A stretch of 30,787 bases of DNA from CAZBWP01 sp964630265 (GCA_964630265.1 CAZVRW010000037.1:1-30787); one strand, 5' to 3'; positions 1-8,286 are shown, counted from the first letter of the stretch. The notes: generated from the letters alone by a model not told the origin. Numbers and translations: made by a program.

Positions 1-37
1 TCGCAACCCGAACCTGGGCCTCAATCGGTCAGTGATT

Positions 38-871
38 TCACTCGCTGGTATAAGGGCAGATTCGCTCGGCAGGCGGCAGTCCATCGGGGAAGGCGGCGGC
101 GATCTCCGCCTGGAGACGCGCGACATCGCGCTGGACGCAGGCGCACACCGCGTCATCGCCGCATGGTGCCTTCGCAAATTGCAGGTATCGGGCGGCGAGG
201 CCGACATGGCGCTTCGGGGCGAGCCGCCACAGCCCCTCGGCGACGGTGAAATAGATCAACGCCGCGTTCTGGTGTTCGGGGTGCGTCTCGATGCGGTCGA
301 GCGCCGTGCAGAAATCGCGGAATGCCTGATCGCGGTCGCCAGCGACGGCGAAAACGCCCAGGAACCGCTCGCGCGACGCCCGCAGCTTGCCAATCTCGAC
401 GCGCCCGCGCGCCGCGATCGGTTCGGCACGGGGGCCCGCCAGCGCGACGGCGCGGTTCAAGTAGGTGTCCAACGTGTCGATGGCCTCCAGCGCTTGGCTG
501 AACGACAGCGAGCCCTTGTCGTAGTTCAGCAGTCGGCTGAAGCCGCGCGCTCGTTGGATCCACGCCTCGGGCTCCTGGGGATCCGACTCGATCGCCCGAC
601 CGGCCAAGTCATAGGTCTGCTGGAAAAAGGGTCGTTGGGCGGCCGATTGGCCCTTCAGCACACATCGCGCATGATAGCCCACGGCCTTCGCCGCCAACGC
701 GAGGCCAAGCGCTGACCCCTCGGCCTCGCCGAGTGCCGCGGCATCGAGGAACGCACCGGCTCGCAAGGACTCGCGAACGGCGTCGATGGTCGGGGTCGCC
801 GCCGTCGGGACAACCGCGAGGACCAGGAACAAGCCGGCGAGACACCAGCGGAAGAGCGCAGCGGCCACCAT
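38..871 (-). CDS. Exported helical-repeat (TPR-like) protein of unknown function
   Basis: A protein of about 277 residues. It opens with a hydrophobic signal-peptide-like segment (MVAAALFRW...VVPTAAT, about the first 25 residues), so it is probably periplasmic or outer-membrane associated. The rest is Ala/Leu-rich and helical, with TPR-like spacing around 'AIESDPQEPEAWIQRARGFSRL' style helices; I could not assign a specific repeat count. C-terminal cysteines (CGDDAVCAC and ERICPYTSE) suggest disulfides in an oxidising compartment. The ATG at 871 is chosen because it places the hydrophobic segment at the N-terminus. An in-frame GTG at 889 would add six residues, and neither has a clear ribosome site. 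It is the last gene of the polysaccharide operon, about 48 bp after asnB. Family known: none with certainty. A role in polysaccharide export or assembly is only inferred from position. Confidence 0.7.
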   Translation of the reverse strand: MVAAALFRWCLAGLFLVLAVVPTAATPTIDAVRESLRAGAFLDAAALGEAEGSALGLALAAKAVGYHARCVLKGQSAAQRPFFQQTYDLAGRAIESDPQEPEAWIQRARGFSRLLNYDKGSLSFSQALEAIDTLDTYLNRAVALAGPRAEPIAARGRVEIGKLRASRERFLGVFAVAGDRDQAFRDFCTALDRIETHPEHQNAALIYFTVAEGLWRLAPKRHVGLAARYLQFAKAPCGDDAVCACVQRDVARLQAEIAAAFPDGLPPAERICPYTSE

Positions 872-919
872 GATCGACGAAACTGCCACGAGCGAACCGT
901 CCGCGACAGCCTTTTCCGC

Positions 920-2821
920 TCACTCGGCCAAGCGGATGTCGCCCTGGCGTTCGGCCCAAGCCTGAAAGGCGACCAGGGTCCACAACGGACCGGCGGTGTC
1001 TCGCCGCCCGGCGTCCAGGTCGGCGAACCAGCGTTGCGGCAACTCGGGCCGGAACAGACCCTGGCGGCGCAGCCTCTCGGGGTCGATGGCGGCGCGCGTC
1101 AACTCCCGCAGGTCGCGCACCAGCCAAGTCGCCACCGGAACCTCGAATCCCTTTTTCGGCCGGCGAAACACCTCGGGTGGCAGGCGATCGGCGAAGGCGC
1201 GGCGCAGGATGCGTTTGCCGACGCGCGGCGTCAGCTTGAAGGTGCCGGGCATCGCGGCGGCGCACTCGACGACGCGGTGGTCGAGGAAGGGGCAGCGAAT
1301 CTCCAGGCTGTTGGCCATGCTCATGCGGTCGACCTTGACCAGCATGTCGCCGGGCAGCACGAGGCGGATGTCGGTGGCCAGCACGGCGTTGATCGGATCG
1401 TCGTTCGCGCTCTCGGCGCGCAGCACGGCGACCAATGATTCGGCGGTCGCGTCGGCACCCTGCGCGCGCGAGGCGAGCAACGCGTCGAGCGCTGCCGCGT
1501 CGAGCAGACTGGCCCAGCCGGCGTGGCGGGCGGCGGCGTCCTTGCCGGCATGGGTGACGAAGCGGTGCAGGCGCCTGAACCGCTCCTTCCAGGGCCGGTC
1601 CTTGCCTTGCGGCAGGCGGCCGACCAGCGGCTCCAGAACATTGGTGCGGAACCGGCGCGGCAGCCGCCCGTAGGCGGCGGCGTGCAGTTCGCCTTGGTAT
1701 TTCCGATAGCCACCGAACACCTCGTCAGCGCCGTCGCCGCTCAAGGCCACGGTCACGTGGCGCCGCGCCTCGCGGCTGAGGAGGAACATGGGGATGGCCG
1801 AAGAGTCGGCGAACGGCTCGTCAAGGCCGTCGAACACCGCGTCGAGCGCGTCCCGGGCGTCGGTCGGTCCGACCTCGATGTCCGTGTGCTCGAGGCCGAG
1901 ATGCCGGGCGACGGCGCGCGCCGCCGGCCGCTCCTCGTAATAGTCGGAGGCCCCCGGGAAGCCGACCGTGAACGTGCGCACCCGCTGTGTCTGCTGCGCC
2001 AGCACCGAGGCGACGATGGCGGAATCGATGCCGCCCGACAGGAAGGCGCCGACCGGGACGTCGGCCACCAGCCGGTCGCTCACCGCCCGGTCGACCGCCT
2101 CCCGCAGGTCGGTGACGGCATCGCCCTCGCTGGCGTAACGCGGCCGCTCCGGCGGCGTATACCAGCCGCGGACCTCGAGCCGGTGCGGCCCGAGTATCGC
2201 CAGATGGCCGGCCGGCAGCTTGCGGACGCCGGTGTCGATGCTCCACGGTTCGGGAATCCAGCCGAAGGCGAACAATAGCCGGAGCGCGCTGGCGTCGATC
2301 ACCCCAGCACCTCCCCCCAGCCGGCGCAACGCCGCCAACTCCGAGGCGAACACCAGCCGTTGTCCGGAATGCGCGAACAGCAGCGGCTTCTTGCCGAAGC
2401 GGTCGCGCGCCAGCACGAGTTCGCCGGCCCGGGCATCCCAAAGGGCGAAGGCAAACATGCCGACCAGCCGGTCGAGCAGACCCGCTCCCCAGCGGCCCCA
2501 GCCGGCCAGCAGCACCTCGGTGTCGGAGCGGGACTGGAAGACGACGCCGTCCGCGCACAGCGCGTCGCGCAGCGCCTTGAAGTTGTAGATCTCGCCGTTG
2601 AAGACGACGACGCGACCATGGCGCGCCATCGGCTGCGCTGCCGCGTCGGACAGGTCGATCACCGCGAGGCGGGTGTGACCGAGCAGGCAGCGATCGTCAG
2701 ACCACATACCCTGGCCATCGGGGCCGCGCGGGCGCAAGCGGTCCAGGGATGTTGCCATCGCCGGACGCAGCGCATCGGCATCGAGGCCGTCGAGGTCGAC
2801 GATGCCGCTCAGGCCGCACAT
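920..2821 (-). CDS. asnB: Asparagine synthase-type glutamine amidotransferase (AsnB family)
   Basis: 633 residues, the usual size for AsnB. The N-terminal class II glutaminase domain has the nucleophile Cys2 (MCGLSGI), NGEIYN at residues 75-80 and SDTEVLL near 100. The C-terminal ATP-pyrophosphatase domain has SGGIDS at 262-267 and LSGDGADEVFGGY further on. All catalytic motifs are present, so the protein should hydrolyse glutamine and transfer ammonia to an adenylated carboxylate. Free asparagine synthesis is the textbook reaction. Paralogues inside exopolysaccharide/O-antigen clusters are often thought to amidate sugar uronates or act with exosortase-linked polysaccharide systems. Its start overlaps the end of the upstream glycosyltransferase by 13 bp, which argues for the cluster role. 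The true substrate cannot be told from sequence. Confidence 0.93.
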   Translation of the reverse strand: MCGLSGIVDLDGLDADALRPAMATSLDRLRPRGPDGQGMWSDDRCLLGHTRLAVIDLSDAAAQPMARHGRVVVFNGEIYNFKALRDALCADGVVFQSRSDTEVLLAGWGRWGAGLLDRLVGMFAFALWDARAGELVLARDRFGKKPLLFAHSGQRLVFASELAALRRLGGGAGVIDASALRLLFAFGWIPEPWSIDTGVRKLPAGHLAILGPHRLEVRGWYTPPERPRYASEGDAVTDLREAVDRAVSDRLVADVPVGAFLSGGIDSAIVASVLAQQTQRVRTFTVGFPGASDYYEERPAARAVARHLGLEHTDIEVGPTDARDALDAVFDGLDEPFADSSAIPMFLLSREARRHVTVALSGDGADEVFGGYRKYQGELHAAAYGRLPRRFRTNVLEPLVGRLPQGKDRPWKERFRRLHRFVTHAGKDAAARHAGWASLLDAAALDALLASRAQGADATAESLVAVLRAESANDDPINAVLATDIRLVLPGDMLVKVDRMSMANSLEIRCPFLDHRVVECAAAMPGTFKLTPRVGKRILRRAFADRLPPEVFRRPKKGFEVPVATWLVRDLRELTRAAIDPERLRRQGLFRPELPQRWFADLDAGRRDTAGPLWTLVAFQAWAERQGDIRLAE

Positions 2822-3915
2822 GCCACCGGATCCTCACCCCGGTGCAGGGCATCGAAAGCGGCAACGGCGCGGGCGCGGGAGAACGCGCCGACGATGCGGT
2901 CGCGCGCGGCGACGCCAAGTGCCGCACGGGCGTCGGGCGGACGCGCAAGCAGGTCGCGGACGGCCTCGGCGAGGGCGTTCGGATCGCGCGCCGGCACGAC
3001 CCGGCCGGCATCGCCGACGATCCGCAGGGCGTCGCCGACATCGGTGGCGACGGCGGGCAGACCGGTGGCCATGCCCTCGGCCAGGGCGTTGGAAAAGCCC
3101 TCGCCGAAAGCGGAACTGGAAATCACCACGTCGCCGGCGGCGTAGAGCCGCGGCATGTCCGCCCGGCGCCCGAGCCGGACGAGGTTCGGTCGATCGGGGA
3201 GCGTCTCGGTGCCGGATCCGACGCACAGCACTTTCGCCTCCGGCAGGCGCTCGAGCGCCGCGAGCAAGGTGTCATGGTCCTTCATAGGATCGACGCGAGC
3301 GGCGTGGACCAGCAGCGGCGTCTCGTCGGCGATGCCGAGTTCGGCCCGGACCGCCGCCCGAACCAGCGGGTCCGGACGAAAACGGCCGCAATCAATGCCA
3401 TTCTCGATGACCACGAAGCGTCGGGGGCGATAGCCGAGGTCCTGGTGCACCCGCCGTCCCGCCTCGGAATTGGCGACGATCGCGTCGGGTAGCGACGCGA
3501 GACGGGCACAGAGGCGAATGACCAGCCGCAGCCGCGTACCATAGTGGCGGACGTCCATGTCCGAACAGCGGACACCCCAGAACAGGCGAGGACGGCGCCG
3601 CCCGCCGCAGAGCCGCCAGGCCCCGGTCGCAACCAAGTCGGCGTGGTACATCCAGCTCTGGATCGCATCCGGCCGGAAGCGGTCGAGGATGCCGACGAGT
3701 CGGAAAATGCCGCGCGGATCAAGCACGCGACGCTGCATTCCGAGGCTCTCCACCGCAACGCCGGCGGCCGTCAAATCGTCGCCCACGGTGCCCGGCGGCA
3801 ACAGGCTGACGACCCGCTGGTCCGGTCGGTCGGGGCGTTCCGCCGTCACCATCGCCGCGAGTTGCGATTCGGCGCCGCCGGTTTCGAGCCCAGTGATGAC
3901 GTGCAGCACCTTCAT
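2809..3915 (-). CDS. GT4-family glycosyltransferase (first of pair, nearer asnB)
   Basis: 368 residues from the ATG at 3915, giving MKVLHVITGLETGGAESQLA. The glycine-rich start is the typical N-terminal Rossmann loop of retaining GT-B glycosyltransferases. The C-terminal donor-binding domain holds the E-x7-E motif in 'GEGFSNALAEGMATGLPAVA'. The reading frame stays open upstream to 4221, but the extra 102 residues are Arg/Gly-rich shadow sequence of the next gene. ATG 3915 also forms an ATGA overlap with the stop of the upstream glycosyltransferase (3912-3915), the usual sign of translational coupling. It probably adds one sugar from a nucleotide-sugar donor to a lipid-linked intermediate on the cytoplasmic side of the inner membrane. 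Donor and acceptor are unknown. Confidence 0.9.
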   Translation of the reverse strand: MKVLHVITGLETGGAESQLAAMVTAERPDRPDQRVVSLLPPGTVGDDLTAAGVAVESLGMQRRVLDPRGIFRLVGILDRFRPDAIQSWMYHADLVATGAWRLCGGRRRPRLFWGVRCSDMDVRHYGTRLRLVIRLCARLASLPDAIVANSEAGRRVHQDLGYRPRRFVVIENGIDCGRFRPDPLVRAAVRAELGIADETPLLVHAARVDPMKDHDTLLAALERLPEAKVLCVGSGTETLPDRPNLVRLGRRADMPRLYAAGDVVISSSAFGEGFSNALAEGMATGLPAVATDVGDALRIVGDAGRVVPARDPNALAEAVRDLLARPPDARAALGVAARDRIVGAFSRARAVAAFDALHRGEDPVACAA

Positions 3916-5000
3916 GGCACGAGCAGCGCCCGCACGCGGGCAGTGACGGCGTCGCGGGAGAACGCCCGCGGCAGCAGACTGTCGCGGGGTGTCGGCGTCG
4001 GTGCCGGCGTCACCGCCGTCATTGCCGCCACATAATCCGGACCGGCCGCGGCGATGGTGACCGCTCCCGGCGGCGCCGCGGCGGCCACCTCGCCGATTCC
4101 GCCAGCCTCCGGTGTGGCGATCACCGGCGTGCCGCAGGCCAGGGCCTCCAGCGCGACGTTCGGCATGCCCTCCCAACGGGACGGCAGCAGCAGGGCGTCG
4201 GCGCCGGCGTAGGTCGCCCATGGCTCGGCGCTGTAGCCGGCGAAAAGCACCCGATCGGCAATGCCGGCGCTGGCGGCCGTCGCCTGCAGGGCCGCCGCAT
4301 CGGGCCCGTCACCGAGGAGTGCCAGGTGGGCTGAGGGTGGCAACTCGGCGAACATGGCGAGCAGGCGGTCGAAGCCTTTCTGATGGGTCAGGCGCCCGGC
4401 GGCGACGAACCGCGCCCCGTCGCCCGCCTGCCGGCGCACCGGGGTCGCGGTGCCGCGCAGCCAGGCCTCGTCAACTGGATTCGGTACCACGTGGACGCGG
4501 GTCTCGGGCACGCGGAGATCTCCGATCAACTCCCGCGCGATGCCCTCCGACGGCGCGATCACCGCGTCGGCTCGTCGATAGAGCAGCCGGTACGCCATCT
4601 TGACCATCACCGGTGCGGTCAGGCGCGGCAGCACCGCCGACGGCGTGTTGGCCTCGCGCACGACGAACCGGGTCGCCCGCGGGAACCGCGCGCGAAAGGC
4701 GAGCAGTCCGAGGTTCATGTACCCAAGGGTCGAGAAGACCGCGGACGGCCTGAGCCCGCGCACCGTGCGAATCATGTCGGGCAGGGCGCGACGCAGGCGG
4801 CGATGGCCGAGAGCCAGTACCGGAATGTCTACCGGAACGGTGGCACTCAAGGGGCCATCGCCGGACATGGCGACAATCGCGGTCGCGTACCCCTCGCTGG
4901 CGAGCGCATCAGCGAGGGTCAGTGCCACCCGTTGAGCGCCACCGGCGCCGAAATCCGGCAGCACGAAGACCACGCGAGGATTTCCGGCGGGTGTCGCCAC
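3912..5000 (-). CDS. GT4-family glycosyltransferase (second of pair)
   Basis: 362 residues, starting MATPAGNPRVVFVLPDFGAG with the GAGGAQRV glycine loop typical of GT4 enzymes. The C-terminal half shows 'VAAGRLTHQKGFDRLL', 'LLGDGPD' and the E-x7-E motif in 'PSRWEGMPNVALEALACGTPVIA'. The start codon is a GTG at 5000, nine bases after the aminotransferase stop. The only nearby ATG (5010) is in another frame. The stop overlaps the next glycosyltransferase start (ATGA). It is a cytoplasmic retaining sugar transferase in the same glycan pathway. The specific linkage cannot be predicted. Confidence 0.9.
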   Translation of the reverse strand: MATPAGNPRVVFVLPDFGAGGAQRVALTLADALASEGYATAIVAMSGDGPLSATVPVDIPVLALGHRRLRRALPDMIRTVRGLRPSAVFSTLGYMNLGLLAFRARFPRATRFVVREANTPSAVLPRLTAPVMVKMAYRLLYRRADAVIAPSEGIARELIGDLRVPETRVHVVPNPVDEAWLRGTATPVRRQAGDGARFVAAGRLTHQKGFDRLLAMFAELPPSAHLALLGDGPDAAALQATAASAGIADRVLFAGYSAEPWATYAGADALLLPSRWEGMPNVALEALACGTPVIATPEAGGIGEVAAAAPPGAVTIAAAGPDYVAAMTAVTPAPTPTPRDSLLPRAFSRDAVTARVRALLVP

Positions 5001-5009
5001 GCGAAATCA

Positions 5010-6173
5010 TCAGCGGACGGCTGCGCGGACGGCGGCAGCGACGCGGTCGACCGTGGCATCGTCGAGGTACGGATGGATCGGCAGGCTCAGCACCGTTCCG
5101 GACAGGGCGTCGGCGACGGGGGTCGATCCCTCGCCTTCGCCGAAGCGCTCGAAGGCCGGTTGCCGATTCAACGGGCGGGGATAGTACACCATCGACGGTA
5201 TCCCCTGCGCCTTCAGCGCCATCTGCACCCGTTCGCGGTCGTCGACGAGGATCGTGTACTGGGCCCAGGCACTGACCGCCCCGGGCACGCGTTGCGGCAC
5301 GACGACGAGGTCCCGCAAAAGGTCGTCGTAGCGGTCGGCGATCTGGTTGCGCCGGGCGAGTTCGTCCTTGAAGACGGCGAGCTTGGCCAGCAGCACCGCC
5401 GCTTGCAGCGTGTCCAGGCGGGCGTTGCGGCCGACGCGGACGATGTCGTAGCGATCGGCGCCCTCGCCGTGCACCCGCAGCGACTTCAGGATCGCGGCGC
5501 GGCCGTCGTCATCGGTGAACACGGCGCCGCCGTCGCCGTAGCACCCCAGCGGCTTCGCCGGAAAGAAGGAGACCGCGGTCATCGGCGCCAGCGCCCCGAC
5601 GCGGACGCCGCCGAGTGCCGCGCCGAAGCTCTGCGCCGCGTCCGCGATGACCAGCAGGCCGTGTTGATCGGCGAGGGTACCGATCGCCGCATAGTCAGCC
5701 GGCTGGCCGAACAGGTCCACCGCCATCACCACGCGCGGCCTGAGCCGTCCGGCGGCGGTCACGCCGGCGAGCTTGCAGGCGAGATCCGGCGGATCGAGGT
5801 TGAAGGTGCGCGGATCGACATCGACGAACACCGGCTCGGCGCCGAGGGCGCAAATGACCTCCGCGGTTGCCGTGAAGGTGAAGGCAGGCAGGAACACGGC
5901 ATCGCCCGGGCCGATCTCCTCGGCCATCAGCGTCAGCAAGAGCGCGTCGGTGCCGCTGGCGACGGCGACGGCATGGCGGGCGCCGGCAAAGCGCGCCAGT
6001 TCGGTCTCCAGTTCCGCCACCTCCGGACCGAGGATGAACTGGCCGTGATCCAGCACCGCATGCACCCGCGCGTCGATCTCCGGCTTCAGCCGGGCATACT
6101 GCGCCTTCAGATCCACGAACGGCAGGAGCGGGGGGGGCATTTCGTCAGACGGTCGAGCGGCTATCGGATGCAT
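5010..6173 (-). CDS. PLP-dependent DegT/DnrJ/EryC1/StrS sugar aminotransferase, WbpE-like
   Basis: 387 residues with the full aspartate-aminotransferase-fold signature of the DegT family. It has GTDALLL near 74-80, Asp178 in 'IADAAQSFGA' (pyridine-nitrogen contact) and the Schiff-base lysine Lys207 in 'SFFPAKPLGCYGDGGA'. The opening 'FVDLKAQYARLKPEI' and the 'LFGQPADYAAI' segment most resemble WbpE/WlbC, which aminate the 3-keto group of UDP-GlcNAc-uronate derivatives. That substrate is an analogy, not shown here. Start: the ATG at 6173 has AAAGG eight bases upstream; an internal ATG at 6140 would avoid overlapping the preceding glycosyltransferase remnant. It supplies an amino-sugar nucleotide to the glycosyltransferases downstream in the operon. 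No matching dehydrogenase (WbpB-like) or acetyltransferase is adjacent. Confidence 0.93.
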   Translation of the reverse strand: MHPIAARPSDEMPPPLLPFVDLKAQYARLKPEIDARVHAVLDHGQFILGPEVAELETELARFAGARHAVAVASGTDALLLTLMAEEIGPGDAVFLPAFTFTATAEVICALGAEPVFVDVDPRTFNLDPPDLACKLAGVTAAGRLRPRVVMAVDLFGQPADYAAIGTLADQHGLLVIADAAQSFGAALGGVRVGALAPMTAVSFFPAKPLGCYGDGGAVFTDDDGRAAILKSLRVHGEGADRYDIVRVGRNARLDTLQAAVLLAKLAVFKDELARRNQIADRYDDLLRDLVVVPQRVPGAVSAWAQYTILVDDRERVQMALKAQGIPSMVYYPRPLNRQPAFERFGEGEGSTPVADALSGTVLSLPIHPYLDDATVDRVAAAVRAAVR

Positions 6174-6784
6174 GGACGGCGCCTTTCGCAGGAGAAGCGA
6201 CTTTGGAGGCCGAAAGGCGCGTTAGCAGGCTCCAGTATCCCTCGTCAATCAAAGCTGCATCGGATCGCTGTGCCGCACGTGCAGCGATCTCCGACGAATG
6301 GTCCTTGAGCGGGTCCGCTTGTTGGACGGCCATAGCGAATGCGGAAGGGGTCATGGTGGTCAGGACGCCATCCTTTCCAGGCGTAATGAGCGGGGCGGTG
6401 ATCCCTGGCATCAGATTCGCCACGACGGGAACTCCGGTCGGCAACGCTTCCAGCATGACGCTGCCGAGTTTTTCATTCCCTGACAGTCGCTCTCGAGATG
6501 CATATTTCCGAGTCAGATTCTTAGACTGCGCGCAGGTGGAGAAGCAGCCATCCCGGCCCCTCCGCGACCATGGCGAAGTGGCCACGGGCGGCCTACGAAA
6601 TGGTGCCACGATCGGAGACTTCGCCGGACGAGCTTGCAAGCAATGTTACCAAGTCCTCGCGCATGGCGCTGTCGACGCCGCCACCATACCAGAGCCGGAC
6701 AGGCGGCTTGTGTGCATGCTCCCAGCCAAAGCCCTCATCCAGACCGGCCATGAGTTGCATGCCGCTGGCGATGGCGCCCGTCAT
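6145..6784 (-). pseudogene. Frameshifted C-terminal remnant of a GT4 glycosyltransferase
   Basis: Two fragments in different minus-strand frames together read like the C-terminal half of a GT4 enzyme. The first, 63 residues (6784 to 6593), begins with an ATG overlapping the kdsC-like stop and contains 'HAHKPPVRLWYGGGVDSAMRE...VSDRGT', the usual linker and donor-site beta strand; it then hits a stop. The second (readable from about 6500 to 6145) has 'NEKLGSVMLEALPTGVPVVA', including the E-x7-E motif, then 'MPGITAPLI' and a normal C-terminal helix. The N-terminal acceptor domain is missing altogether. The AT content between the fragments is higher than in neighbouring genes. The reading is therefore a decayed gene left inside the operon; a sequencing indel could explain the frameshift but not the missing N-terminal half. 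Confidence 0.65.
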
Positions 6785-7905
6785 TCGCCGGCGTCCAATC
6801 GCTCTGTGATGAGGTCCGTCAGTTCGCGCAGCGCGCCGGTGCCGCCAGCGCGGGTGAGCACCATGTCCGCCGCCGCCAGGGCGGCGGGGTGAGCGTCGGC
6901 GACGGCGACGGCGCAGCCGACCAGGGCGAAACACGGCAGATCATTGGTGTCGTTGCCGATGTAGATCACGTCCTCAAGACGGAGCCGTCGCTCCCGGCAC
7001 CAATTCAGCAGCGCCGGCGCCTTGTCGTCGATGGCCTGCAGGCAGGCGAGTTTCAGCTTGGCGCAGCGCGCCGCCACCACCGGGTTTTTCTCCTTCGACA
7101 GCACCAGCATCGGGAGCCCCCGATCGCGCAGCTGCTCCAGCCCCATGCCGTCGCTGCGGTTGCACAGCACGGCCTCGCGACCGTCCTGATCGACGAGCAC
7201 CCGGTTGTCGGTGAAGACGCCGTCGAAATCCATCACCAGCGCCGCTGGCCGCGCTGGCAGCCGATCCTTTCCTCGCGCACCTCCATGGGCCGAGACGATC
7301 GTCGTGATCGCGCGCAACCCCTCGGGGCCGTCGGCACGCAGCAACCGGGGCGGCGGCAGCGGCACGGTCGCAATGGTACCGAACAGCCGCGCCTTCGCCG
7401 CTCGCCACGGGCCGAGCCGCAGCGCCCGCAGCGCTCCGGCGTCGACGGCGAGCCGCAAGTCCGGGGCGATGGCAACGGACTGCGGCGGCCGTGTCGGCCG
7501 TTCCAGGAACGCGCCGGGCGCGACAAAGACGCCGACGGCGCAGTCCGCATGGTCGGCGGTGATTGCGGCGAGTACGGCAGCGACGTCGGCCGATTCCAGC
7601 AGCGCGGCTGCCGGGTCGAGAAGCACGATCACCGCAGCATCATCGGCGTCCGCACTCAGGGCTTCGGCGAGCGCCGCATCATCATTCACGCCGGGATCGG
7701 CGACGCGCCGGGCGGCAAGCCCTTCCGCTGCCGCCTCGCGCACCACGGTGGCCGAGTCCGAAAGCACGATGACGCGGTCGACGCCGTCGGCGGCCCGCGC
7801 CGTGGCCGCGGCCCGCGCCAACAGCGTCTCTTTCCCGATGCGGTGCAACGCCGGTTGCTCGGCTGTCGCGACGACGACGGCAATGCAGTCAGCGGCGCTT
7901 GCCAT
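6781..7905 (-). CDS. Degenerate cytidylyltransferase-like domain fused to KdsC-type HAD phosphatase
   Basis: 374 residues in two parts. Residues about 7-205 follow the outline of CMP-sialate synthetases (NeuA), with 'DRVIVLSDSATVV' and 'AVIVLLDPAAALLESADVAAVL'. The CTP-binding start is 'VVVATAEQPALHRIGK' instead of the usual ARGGSK..KN, and the usual LLQPTSP becomes LLDPAAA, so the nucleotidyl-transfer site looks lost. Residues about 218-374 are a KdsC-like HAD phosphatase with all motifs: Asp226/Asp228 (MDFDGVFTD), Ser270, Lys295 and GNDTND at 317-322. The likely activity is phosphate removal from an 8- or 9-carbon keto-sugar phosphate (Kdo, sialic or legionaminic type). Sialate synthetases of vertebrates have the same domain order. 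Start ATG 7905 has AGGA six bases upstream. It is first in the polysaccharide operon. Confidence 0.85.
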   Translation of the reverse strand: MASAADCIAVVVATAEQPALHRIGKETLLARAAATARAADGVDRVIVLSDSATVVREAAAEGLAARRVADPGVNDDAALAEALSADADDAAVIVLLDPAAALLESADVAAVLAAITADHADCAVGVFVAPGAFLERPTRPPQSVAIAPDLRLAVDAGALRALRLGPWRAAKARLFGTIATVPLPPPRLLRADGPEGLRAITTIVSAHGGARGKDRLPARPAALVMDFDGVFTDNRVLVDQDGREAVLCNRSDGMGLEQLRDRGLPMLVLSKEKNPVVAARCAKLKLACLQAIDDKAPALLNWCRERRLRLEDVIYIGNDTNDLPCFALVGCAVAVADAHPAALAAADMVLTRAGGTGALRELTDLITERLDAGE

Positions 7906-7913
7906 GAACCATC

Positions 7914-7981
7914 CTGTTCGCTGCCGTGGCCTGTTCGTTGGGGTGGCCTGTTCGTTGGGGTGGCCAGTTCGTCGCGTTGGC
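7914..7981. repeat. 17-bp tandem repeat, four copies, in the leader of the kdsC-like gene
   Basis: Four consecutive 17-base units on the plus strand: ctgttcgctgccgtggc (7914-7930), ctgttcgttggggtggc (7931-7947), an identical copy (7948-7964), and a diverged cagttcgtcgcgttggc (7965-7981). The array ends only eight bases before the start codon at 7905, so on the minus strand the last copy contributes the AGG of the ribosome-binding site. The unit is not a multiple of three. Confidence 0.85.
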
Positions 7982-8113
7982 CGAGGATATGGTCGCGCCT
8001 GCGACCGCCTCCCGGCCGGGGGCGATGCTGCCGCCGGCCGTGGTGAATGACCGGCGTCGCAATCGACCCGGCGGAAGCCCCCATCGATTGTAGCCCGTCG
8101 CCCGGCAGCACTC

Positions 8114-8142
8114 GAGTTTCACGCCGTGAACACGATTGTCAA
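8114..8142 (-). promoter_or_regulatory. Possible promoter of the polysaccharide operon with internal palindrome
   Basis: On the minus strand a perfect TTGACA (8142-8137) is followed after 17 bases by a poor -10 (AAACTC, 8119-8114); a 16-base spacing gives GAAACT. The spacer holds the palindrome TTCACG-C-CGTGAA (8118-8130), which could be an operator. This lies about 210 bases before the kdsC-like start. The -35 is good and the -10 weak, so the call is tentative. Confidence 0.3.
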
Positions 8143-8144
8143 GG

Positions 8145-8185
8145 GTCTTCCCCTGTCCGTCTTCCCTAGTCCGTCTTTCCCGTCC
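8145..8185. repeat. 14-bp imperfect tandem repeat, three copies
   Basis: Units gtcttcccctgtcc (8145-8158), gtcttccctagtcc (8159-8172) and the shortened gtctttcccgtcc (8173-8185). It is a pyrimidine-rich tract in the divergent region between the polysaccharide operon and the GNAT genes, directly upstream (minus-strand sense) of the possible -35 box. Confidence 0.7.
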
Positions 8186-8286
8186 GCGACTCCCGAAGGC
8201 GGCATCCGAAAACCGTTGAACCGTCGGCGATCGTGCCGGCAGGATGCGCGATGCGGCCCGGGGGCGCGGCGTGTGACGCCGGCTGT

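Noticed and set aside
3916..4221. N-terminal extension of the first glycosyltransferase to 470 residues
   Set aside because: The extra sequence is Arg/Gly-rich and lies entirely over the next glycosyltransferase in another frame. The ATG at 3915 gives the typical GT4 N-terminus and an ATGA overlap.
4383..6308. Long plus-strand open frame of about 640 codons opposite the glycosyltransferase and aminotransferase genes
   Set aside because: Antisense shadow caused by GC-rich codon bias. The minus strand carries clear enzyme motifs, and the plus-strand product is His/Arg/Gly-rich with no recognisable domain.
7914..8185. Short tandem repeats considered as a CRISPR array
   Set aside because: Units are contiguous with no spacers, far shorter than CRISPR repeats, and no cas genes are present.
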